This document shows, one piece after another, positions 1 through 4,942 of a stretch of DNA of 5,113 bases (the first letter of the stretch is position 1; every line of letters starts with the position of its first letter). Source of the DNA: Parvibaculum sp. (GTDB lineage Bacteria > Pseudomonadota > Alphaproteobacteria > Parvibaculales > Parvibaculaceae). A program made the position numbers and the translations under genes. The notes beneath the pieces were generated by a model, which did no database searches, had not been told where the DNA came from, and saw only the letters and a list, made by a program, of their open reading frames with translations. The DNA is taken from assembly GCA_020062605.1 (NCBI GenBank), contig JAGUWA010000235.1:1-5113 (forward strand). The letters run 5' to 3'.

Positions 1-722
1 GCCAGTCCGGCCGCGTTGCCGGCCTCGATTGTGCGCGCATGGCTTTCCGGCTTGTCGATCCATCGCTGAAAGTGGCCGTGGTGAAAGGCGACGGCTCGGA
101 CGTGGAGCCCGGCGACACCATTGCCGCCATCGAAGGGCCCGCACGCGGCATCCTGACGGGCGAGCGCGTGGCGCTCAACTTTCTCGGGCACATGTCCGGC
201 ATCGCGACGGCGACGCGCGAAATCGCGCGTGCGATCGAGGGAACGAAGGCGCATGTCTGCTGCACGCGCAAGACGACGCCGGGGCTTCGTATTTTCGAGA
301 AATATGCCGTGCGCGCGGGCGGCGGCATGAACCACCGCTTCGGGCTCGACGATGCCGTGCTCATCAAGGACAACCATATCGCCGTATCCGGCGGCATCGA
401 GGCGGCGATTTCGCGCGCCAAGGCCGCGAGCGGCCATATGGTGAAGATCGAGGTGGAGGTCGACACGCTCGACCAGCTCGACGAGGCGCTTAAGGCCGGT
501 GTCGATGCCGTGCTGCTCGACAACATGACGCCGGAGATGCTCGCCGAGGCTGTGCGCCGCATCGGCGGACGCGCCATCGCAGAAGCGTCCGGCCGCATCA
601 CCGCCGAAACGGCGCCCGCCATCGCCGCGTCCGGCGTCGATCTCATCTCCTGCGGCTGGATCACGCATTCCGCGCCCTGCCTCGATATCGGCCTCGACTT
701 CGACAGTCTGACGGCGTCCTGA
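1..722 (+). CDS. nadC: Nicotinate-nucleotide pyrophosphorylase (carboxylating), 5'-truncated by window edge
   Basis: Quinolinate phosphoribosyltransferase condenses quinolinate with PRPP to give nicotinate mononucleotide, CO2 and PPi in de novo NAD synthesis in the cytoplasm. The frame is open from base 3 and gives 239 residues. The family usually has about 275-290, so some 40-50 N-terminal residues lie outside the window. The ATG at 39 is internal, because the codons before it already read like family sequence (SGRVAGLDCAR). Visible family motifs are GERVALNFLGHMSG (about 159-200), TRKTTPGLR (264-290), GGGMNHR (318-338), LIKDNHI (360-380), LLDN (513-524) and EASGRIT (582-602). The Arg/Lys/His residues known to bind phosphate and quinolinate in this family (R of GER, RK of TRK, HR of NHR, K of IKDNH) are all present. 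The stop is TGA at 720-722. The gene looks intact at its 3' end, and a short duplication of its last codons follows. Family assignment is near certain. Confidence 0.97.
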   Translation, partial: QSGRVAGLDCARMAFRLVDPSLKVAVVKGDGSDVEPGDTIAAIEGPARGILTGERVALNFLGHMSGIATATREIARAIEGTKAHVCCTRKTTPGLRIFEKYAVRAGGGMNHRFGLDDAVLIKDNHIAVSGGIEAAISRAKAASGHMVKIEVEVDTLDQLDEALKAGVDAVLLDNMTPEMLAEAVRRIGGRAIAEASGRITAETAPAIAASGVDLISCGWITHSAPCLDIGLDFDSLTAS

Positions 723-755
723 CGGGCACCTTGGGACAGTCTGACGGCGTCCTGA
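702..755 (+). repeat. 21-bp direct repeat duplicating the end of nadC
   Basis: Bases 702-722 and 735-755 are identical over 21 bp, starting GACAGTCTGACGG and ending TCCTGA, and they are 33 bp apart. The first copy encodes the final DSLTAS and the stop of nadC. Because 33 is a multiple of three, the second copy places another TGA (753-755) in the same frame. This looks like a partial tandem duplication (unit 33 bp, about 1.6 copies) at the gene end. The repeat itself is read directly from the sequence; its origin is inferred. Confidence 0.9.
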
Positions 756-784
756 ACGCCTTCCCGCTTCCCCACTCCCAAGAA

Positions 785-800
785 CTGGACTACGGTCCAG
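785..800. promoter_or_regulatory. Perfect 16-bp palindrome, possible operator of the lost SDR gene
   Basis: CTGGAC-TACG-GTCCAG has two perfectly complementary 6-bp arms around a 4-bp centre. It lies 26 bp upstream of the ATG of the SDR remnant. Its size, symmetry and place just before a dehydrogenase gene fit an operator for a dimeric repressor such as a TetR-family protein, but no regulator gene is visible in the window. Read as + strand RNA it would be a 6-bp hairpin closed by C(UACG)G, a member of the very stable UNCG tetraloop class. It is followed by an A-rich stretch rather than a U tract, so it is not a standard terminator. No convincing -35/-10 pair was found beside it. Confidence 0.45.
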
Positions 801-826
801 AAAATCAAAACCACAGGGAGGCGGCC

Positions 827-976
827 ATGGGACAGGCAAACGGGCGGAAATCCATCTTCATCACAGGCGCGGCCTCGGGCATGGGGATCGAGACGGCGCG
901 GCTTTTCCATTCCAATCACAGGCCGATGCCGGCGAAGGCTGCTTACGAGCGGCCTTCGCTGCGCGCGGGCTTGTAG
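827..976 (+). pseudogene. Short-chain dehydrogenase/reductase, N-terminal remnant
   Basis: The ATG at 827 has a good ribosome binding site, AGGGAG at 815-820, six bases upstream. The frame opens MGQANGRKSIFITGAASGMG and continues IETARLF. This is the first beta strand, the glycine-rich TGxxxGxG dinucleotide-binding loop (TGAASGMG, residues 13-20) and the start of the next helix of a classical NAD(P)-dependent SDR. After about residue 27 (base 907) the resemblance stops. The remaining 22 residues read as unrelated, proline- and arginine-rich sequence up to a TAG at 974-976. The Asn-Ser-Tyr-Lys catalytic residues and roughly 200 further residues are absent. The tail overlaps the last codons of the oppositely oriented hydrolase gene, so the 3' part of the SDR gene was probably deleted. 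The 49-residue product cannot be an active enzyme. The natural substrate cannot be told. Confidence 0.72.
932..959. other. Stem-loop spanning the hydrolase stop codon between convergent genes
   Basis: Bases 932-943 pair with 948-959 as a 12-bp stem around the tetraloop TACG (944-947). On the + strand 11 pairs are Watson-Crick and one is T940-G951, a wobble in RNA. In - strand RNA that position becomes an A-C mismatch, so the hairpin is better formed on the + side. The hydrolase stop codon (943-945 on the - strand) sits at the loop. Neither side is followed by a T run, so it is not a textbook intrinsic terminator. Its position between converging transcripts makes a role in 3'-end formation or mRNA stability possible. 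Confidence 0.45.
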
Positions 977-1680
977 AAGATATGGCGGCCGATCTTGGCC
1001 ACTTCCACCATGCTGGACGCCCAATAAGGCTGCACATAGTCGGCATGGTAGAACATGGCCGGGGCGACCGTCGTGTCGTCGAGACGGCCCATGGTCACAT
1101 ATTCCGCCGTGCGCAGCGCCTTCGCCCAGGCGCGGCGCTCGTTCGGCTTCTTGTTTAGCCGCGCGTCGCAGGTGAAGGAGAACTGGCAGCCGGACTTGCG
1201 GCTCGCGCCCTGATAGACGACGCCGCAGATGCTGTCGGGGTAATGCTTCGAACTCACGCGATTGAGGATGACGCGAGCGACCGCGAGCTGGCCTTCGGTC
1301 GCCTCGCCCCGCGCCTCGAAATAGATGCCGGCGGCAAGGCAGCGGCGTTCCTGCTCCATCACGCTGGCCTTCACGCGCACGAGCGGCGTGTCGACATCCA
1401 TCGGCACACCCGGCGCAGGAAGAAGAATGCTGGCGTTCTGAACCGCCGCCTCGATGGCGGAGCCGCCATCGGCAAAGGCGCCGGCGAGGTCGCGGCCATG
1501 CGCGGGCGCATAGGCCGTCATGGGAGCATGGGGGCGGACGGGCGCTGCTGCCGGTGCAGGCGTCATCATGGCGTCGATCACGGTGCCGGAGACAAGGCCC
1601 AGGCACAGGAGAGCTGCCGTGGTTTGCGCAGCACCGGCGAAAAGATGGCCCAGGTCGAGCCATTGAAACAATCTACGCAT
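943..1680 (-). CDS. Membrane-anchored cell wall hydrolase, SleB/CwlJ (Hydrolase_2) family
   Basis: The 245-residue product belongs to the family named after the spore-cortex lytic enzymes SleB/CwlJ. In non-sporulating proteobacteria these proteins are taken to cut peptidoglycan during wall growth or division. Residues about 12-36 form one hydrophobic segment (LFAGAAQTTAALLCLGLVSG), an uncleaved signal or membrane anchor, so the enzyme part would face the periplasm. A Pro/Ala-rich linker follows (about 40-65), then a poorly conserved stretch. The catalytic domain spans about 114-238, with CLAAGIYFEARGE (114-126, including the Glu region proposed as catalytic in SleB), GQLAVARVILNRV (130-142), CGVVYQ (152-157), GCQFSFTCD (164-172) and YHADYVQPYWA (211-221). 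ATG at 1680 is the first possible start, since an in-frame TAG lies three codons upstream. Only a poor AGAGAA precedes it, so translation may be weak. The gene stands alone, 452 bp beyond ppdK. The exact bond cleaved is not known from sequence. Confidence 0.92.
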   Translation of the reverse strand: MRRLFQWLDLGHLFAGAAQTTAALLCLGLVSGTVIDAMMTPAPAAAPVRPHAPMTAYAPAHGRDLAGAFADGGSAIEAAVQNASILLPAPGVPMDVDTPLVRVKASVMEQERRCLAAGIYFEARGEATEGQLAVARVILNRVSSKHYPDSICGVVYQGASRKSGCQFSFTCDARLNKKPNERRAWAKALRTAEYVTMGRLDDTTVAPAMFYHADYVQPYWASSMVEVAKIGRHIFYKPARSEGRS

Positions 1681-1881
1681 CGTTCTCTAAACCCGTCTGC
1701 TTTGTTGTGCAGTTCCCGGGACACTCCCTTCCATCGAGGGTTTTTGTCCGGCCCTTTTGAGGCCCTTTCGTGAACTGTCCTACAGCACCGCACGTGCCAG
1801 AGCCCGATGCCGCTTCGACACCCGGGCAATCTCTACTCGTTAATCAGCCGACGGGAGATAACATCGGGACTCCGGAGCAAC

Positions 1882-1917
1882 AACGTCATAATTGCCGTAT
1901 TGTTTACCGGTGACGTT
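1882..1917. repeat. Spaced inverted repeat AACGTCA ... TGACGTT
   Basis: AACGTCA at 1882-1888 and TGACGTT at 1911-1917 are perfect reverse complements separated by 22 bp. Their centres are 29 bp apart, close to three helical turns. A third copy of the core (GACGTTA) occurs at 2030-2036. The spacing is too wide for a simple hairpin terminator and suits paired protein-binding half-sites better. The protein is unknown. Confidence 0.4.
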
Positions 1918-1944
1918 ATCTGTTTGAAAAACAACGATTATTCA

Positions 1945-1962
1945 GGTGCGACAAATCGCACC
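1945..1962. repeat. Perfect 7-bp stem-loop upstream of the hydrolase
   Basis: GGTGCGA (1945-1951) and TCGCACC (1956-1962) flank the loop CAAA, giving a perfect GC-rich hairpin inside an otherwise AT-rich stretch. On the - strand the nearest T run (complement of the A run near 1927-1931) begins more than ten bases after the stem, so it is a poor intrinsic terminator for ppdK. It could equally be an 18-bp operator. Confidence 0.4.
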
Positions 1963-2132
1963 GCAGCACAAATTAACGCTGTGTGAGTGTGTTGAAATGC
2001 GACACCCGCGTCATTCCGCATCGACTCAAGACGTTAATGCGAAAGACTCAATTTTGCCCAAATCGTTAACCTTCCGTACACATATTAATCCCATCACGGG
2101 ACATTCTGTCTACGGATGATCATGCGAGCCGG

Positions 2133-4820
2133 TCACGCCGTTCCCGAACCTTTCGCACCTGCGAGGGTGGATTGTGCGGCTGCGAGACGCGCAATCGGCA
2201 CGCGGTAGGGCGAACAGGAGACGTAGGTGAGGCCCACTTCCTCGCAGAAGGCGATGGACGCCGGATCGCCGCCATGCTCGCCGCAGATGCCGAGCTTGAT
2301 ATCGGGACGCGCCTCTCTCCCCCGCTCCGCACCGATGCGCACGAGCTCGCCTACGCCTTCCGTGTCGAGCGAAACGAAGGGATCCTGCGTCAGGATTTTC
2401 TTGCCCATGTAGTCGTTCATGAAATGGGCGGCGTCGTCGCGGCTGATGCCATAGGTCGTCTGTGTGAGGTCGTTGGTGCCGAAGGAAAAGAACTCGGCGC
2501 TTTCGGCAATTTCGCGGGCGAGAAGCGCTGCACGCGGCAGCTCGATCATGGTGCCGATGCTGTATTCGAGCTTCGTGTCCTTCTCCTTCTCGATCTCGGC
2601 GGCCACGGCGACGATGCGCGCTTTCAGGAAGTCGAGTTCGGTCTTCATGCCGACAAGCGGGATCATGATTTCCGGAATGACGGCGGCGCCCGTCTCCTTC
2701 GCGGCGAGCAGTGCGCCTTCGAAGATCGCGCGTGCCTGCATCTCGTAGATCTCGGGGTATGAAATGCCGAGGCGGCAGCCGCGATGGCCGAGCATCGGGT
2801 TCGTCTCTTCCAGTTCCGCGAGGCGGCGGCGGAGCTTGTCCGCATCCATGCCCGTGTCGGCCGCGAACTCGGCGATCTCCGTTTCGCCCTTCGGCAGGAA
2901 TTCATGCAGCGGCGGATCGAGCAGGCGGATCGTGACGGGAAGCCCGTGCATGATCTCGAAGAGCTGGCGGAAGTCGTCGCGCTGCATCGGCAAAATCTTG
3001 TCGAGCGCGGCGCGGCGGCCTTTCTCGTCGCCAGCGAGGATCATCTGGCGTACGGCGACGATGCGGTCCTCATCGAAGAACATGTGCTCCGTGCGGCAAA
3101 GGCCAATGCCTTCTGCGCCGAACTTGCGCGCGGTCTCGGCATCGTGCGGTGTCTCCGCGTTGGTGCGCACTTCCATGCGGCGATGCTTGTCCGCCCACAC
3201 CATCAGCGTCGCGAAATCGCCCGACAGTTCCGGCTGCAGCGTCGGAATGCGGCCCTTGATGACCTGGCCGGTCGAGCCGTCCACCGTGATGATGTCGCCC
3301 TTCTTCAGGGAAACGCCCGCCACCGTCATCGTCTCCGCCTTGTAATCGATGCGGATCGAGCCCGCGCCGGAAACGCAAGGGCGCCCCATGCCCCGCGCAA
3401 CGACGGCCGCATGGCTCGTCATGCCGCCGCGCGTCGTCAGGATAGCGACGGCGGAATGCATGCCGTTGATGTCTTCGGGGCTCGTCTCGACGCGCACGAG
3501 CACGACGTCCTTGCCCGCCTGGCGCATGGCGGCGGCCTCGTCGGAATTGAAGACGATCTCGCCGCTCGCCGCGCCCGGCGATGCGGGAAGGCCGGTCGCG
3601 ATCACTTCGCGCGGCGCGTCGGGATCGAGCGTCGGGTGCAGCAACTGGTCGAGCGATGCGGGATCGACACGGGAGATCGCCGTCTCCTCGGAGATGAGAC
3701 CTTCGGCCACCATCTCCACCGCGATCTTCAGCGCCGCCTTTGCCGTGCGCTTGCCGGTGCGCGTCTGCAGCATCCAGAGCTTGCCCTCCTGCACGGTGAA
3801 CTCGACATCCTGCATGTCGGTATAGTGTTGCTCCAGCCGTTCGAAGACGGCGGCGAGTTCGGCAAAGGCCGCCGGCATCACCTCTTCCATCGAGGGCTTC
3901 TTGTCGTTGCCTTCGATGCGCGCCTTTTTCGTCAGGCTTTGCGGCGTGCGGATGCCGGCTACCACGTCTTCGCCTTGAGCGTTGACGAGGAACTCGCCGT
4001 AATAGGCTTTCTCGCCGGTCGAGGGATTGCGCGTGAAGGCGACGCCCGTCGCGCTCGTCTCGCCCATATTGCCGAAGACCATGGCCTGCACGTTGACGGC
4101 GGTGCCCCAGCTTTCGGGAATGTTGTGCAGCCGGCGATAGGTCTCCGCGCGGCGATTTCCCCAGGAGCCGAAGACGGCGCCGATCGCGCCCCATATCTGC
4201 TCGTTCACATCCTGCGGAAAGGGACGCCCGAGCTCTTCCTCGACGCGCTCCTTGTAGCGCGCAATGACCAGCTTCCAGTCGTCGGCGGAAAGCTCCGTGT
4301 CGAGACTATATTCCTGCTCTTCCTTGAAATATTCGAGAATCTCCTCGAAATTGTGATGGTCGACGCCGAGCACCACGTCGGAATACATCTGGATGAAGCG
4401 GCGATAGCTGTCATAGGCGAAGCGTTCGTCGCCCGCGCGGGCCGCGAGCCCCGCCGTGGTCTCGTCGTTCAGTCCGAGGTTCAGCACCGTATCCATCATG
4501 CCGGGCATGGAGGCGCGCGCGCCAGAGCGCACGGAAACGAGAAGCGGGTTCTGCGCGTCGCCGAACGTCATGCCCACGGCCTTGCCGATGCGGGCGAGCG
4601 CCTCTTCCACCTGCTCCTTCAAGCCTTCGGGATATTGCCGGTCGTTCGCGTAGAAGGCGGTGCAGACTTCGGTAGTCACCGTGAAGCCGGGCGGCACGGG
4701 CAATCCGATATTCGACATCTCGGCGAGGTTCGCGCCCTTGCCGCCCAGCAGATCGCGCAACGACGCCGCGCCCTCCGCCTTGCCGTCACCGAAGGAATAG
4801 ACCCACTTCTTTTCAGCCAT
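2133..4820 (-). CDS. ppdK: Pyruvate, phosphate dikinase
   Basis: PPDK interconverts ATP + phosphate + pyruvate and AMP + pyrophosphate + phosphoenolpyruvate in the cytoplasm, linking pyruvate and PEP pools. The protein has 895 residues, usual for the family. The N-terminal ATP-grasp part (about 1-355) contains MPGMMDTVLNLGLN (from residue 105) and TRNPSTGEKAYYGEF (about 263-277). The central phosphohistidine domain has GGMTSHAAVV with the phosphorylated His470 (bases 3411-3413). The C-terminal PEP/pyruvate barrel has CRTEHMF (Arg576), RLLDPPLHEF (Arg632), Glu760, FGTNDLTQ (Asn783, Asp784) and CGEHGGDP with Cys846 (bases 2283-2285). All these residues match the spacing of the known Clostridium symbiosum enzyme at a constant offset of 15, so it should be active. 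Thr468, two residues before the His, is the kind of residue that PPDK regulatory proteins phosphorylate. The frame is open to 4892, but ATG at 4820 is preferred: AAAGG stands eight bases upstream and the protein then begins MAEKKWVYSFGDG as in relatives. glyS lies 122 bp upstream on the same strand. Confidence 0.98.
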   Translation of the reverse strand: MAEKKWVYSFGDGKAEGAASLRDLLGGKGANLAEMSNIGLPVPPGFTVTTEVCTAFYANDRQYPEGLKEQVEEALARIGKAVGMTFGDAQNPLLVSVRSGARASMPGMMDTVLNLGLNDETTAGLAARAGDERFAYDSYRRFIQMYSDVVLGVDHHNFEEILEYFKEEQEYSLDTELSADDWKLVIARYKERVEEELGRPFPQDVNEQIWGAIGAVFGSWGNRRAETYRRLHNIPESWGTAVNVQAMVFGNMGETSATGVAFTRNPSTGEKAYYGEFLVNAQGEDVVAGIRTPQSLTKKARIEGNDKKPSMEEVMPAAFAELAAVFERLEQHYTDMQDVEFTVQEGKLWMLQTRTGKRTAKAALKIAVEMVAEGLISEETAISRVDPASLDQLLHPTLDPDAPREVIATGLPASPGAASGEIVFNSDEAAAMRQAGKDVVLVRVETSPEDINGMHSAVAILTTRGGMTSHAAVVARGMGRPCVSGAGSIRIDYKAETMTVAGVSLKKGDIITVDGSTGQVIKGRIPTLQPELSGDFATLMVWADKHRRMEVRTNAETPHDAETARKFGAEGIGLCRTEHMFFDEDRIVAVRQMILAGDEKGRRAALDKILPMQRDDFRQLFEIMHGLPVTIRLLDPPLHEFLPKGETEIAEFAADTGMDADKLRRRLAELEETNPMLGHRGCRLGISYPEIYEMQARAIFEGALLAAKETGAAVIPEIMIPLVGMKTELDFLKARIVAVAAEIEKEKDTKLEYSIGTMIELPRAALLAREIAESAEFFSFGTNDLTQTTYGISRDDAAHFMNDYMGKKILTQDPFVSLDTEGVGELVRIGAERGREARPDIKLGICGEHGGDPASIAFCEEVGLTYVSCSPYRVPIARLAAAQSTLAGAKGSGTA

Positions 4821-4828
4821 TGCACTTG

Positions 4829-4833
4829 CCTTT
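4829..4833 (-). promoter_or_regulatory. Ribosome binding site of ppdK
   Basis: On the - strand AAAGG ends eight bases before the ATG at 4820. It is the reason for choosing this start over the upstream in-frame ATG at 4892. That upstream ATG lies directly against the REP-like palindrome and would add 24 residues unlike the family. Confidence 0.7.
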
Positions 4834-4843
4834 GGTTTGGCTT

Positions 4844-4870
4844 TCCGCCCTGAACCGAAGCAAGGGCGGA
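4844..4870. other. Perfect 8-bp stem-loop in the ppdK leader
   Basis: TCCGCCCT (4844-4851) and AGGGCGGA (4863-4870) are perfect reverse complements around an 11-base loop. On the - strand the hairpin ends 23 bases before the ppdK start and about ten bases before its ribosome binding site. It is followed by AAAG rather than a U tract, so it is not a simple terminator for glyS. It may be a leader hairpin that stabilises the mRNA or a binding site. Confidence 0.5.
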
Positions 4871-4893
4871 GTAGATTCAACCACAAATCCATT

Positions 4894-4924
4894 CGTCATG
4901 GCCGGGTCAAGCCCGCGCATGACG
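4894..4924. repeat. REP-like palindromic element between glyS and ppdK
   Basis: CGTCATG (4894-4900) pairs with CATGACG (4918-4924), and CGGG (4903-4906) pairs with CCCG (4912-4915) around the loop TCAAG. The two stems are separated by a 2x2 mismatch (GC at 4901-4902 against CG at 4916-4917). The CGGGTCAAGCCCG core with CATGACG-type ends is a form I recognise as widely dispersed between genes in alphaproteobacteria. It starts 18 bases beyond the glyS stop on the - strand, where such elements often affect 3'-end stability or termination. The copy number in this genome cannot be seen here. Confidence 0.65.
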
Positions 4925-4942
4925 GGATAGCCTGGTCGAGGC

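Larger units (their letters stand above)
1681..2132 (-). promoter_or_regulatory. Gene-free region: AT-rich upstream and leader DNA of the hydrolase gene
   Basis: These 452 bp lie between the ppdK stop and the hydrolase start. I see no credible coding frame on either strand; the short open frames here lack ribosome binding sites and family resemblance. Composition shifts sharply: 1901-1960 has 24 G/C of 60 and 2041-2100 has 25 of 60, against visibly GC-rich genes on both sides. The stretch contains five TTAA tetramers (1840, 1973, 2034, 2066, 2085), three GACTC (GANTC) sites (1868, 2023, 2045) and the inverted repeats listed separately. This fits the promoter region and long 5' leader of the hydrolase. 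I could not find a -35/-10 pair good enough to name, nor a standard U-tailed terminator for ppdK. Confidence 0.5.

Noticed and set aside
29..493. 154-codon + strand frame overlapping nadC
   Set aside because: It is an alternative frame of nadC with an Arg/His-rich product. The nadC frame has all family motifs.
731..826. Upstream extension of the SDR frame from TTG at 731
   Set aside because: The extra residues come from the duplicated nadC tail and the palindrome. The ATG at 827 has the AGGGAG ribosome site.
1243..1773. 176-codon + strand frame opposite the hydrolase
   Set aside because: It is the antisense shadow of the hydrolase gene, and its translation resembles no known domain.
1840..2088. 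Full CtrA box TTAA-N7-TTAA
   Set aside because: I checked the spacing of all five TTAA tetramers; none are 7 bp apart, so only half-sites exist.
2089..2101. Weak hairpin TCCC-ATCAC-GGGA as ppdK terminator
   Set aside because: A 4-bp stem with only a short TTAAT after it on the - strand is too weak to call.
3070..4194. 374-codon - strand frame inside ppdK
   Set aside because: It is a frame-shifted reading of ppdK with Arg-rich low-complexity translation, and there is no sign of a frameshift in the true frame.
2784..4853. Long + strand open frame of 689 codons opposite ppdK
   Set aside because: It is the antisense shadow of ppdK, a common effect of G/C-rich third positions. Its His/Arg/Ala-rich translation shows no domain, while the - strand frame carries every PPDK catalytic residue.
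4821..4892. Extended ppdK start at 4892, adding 24 residues
   Set aside because: There is no ribosome site there, it abuts the REP-like palindrome, and the added residues do not resemble the family. ATG 4820 has AAAGG at good spacing.
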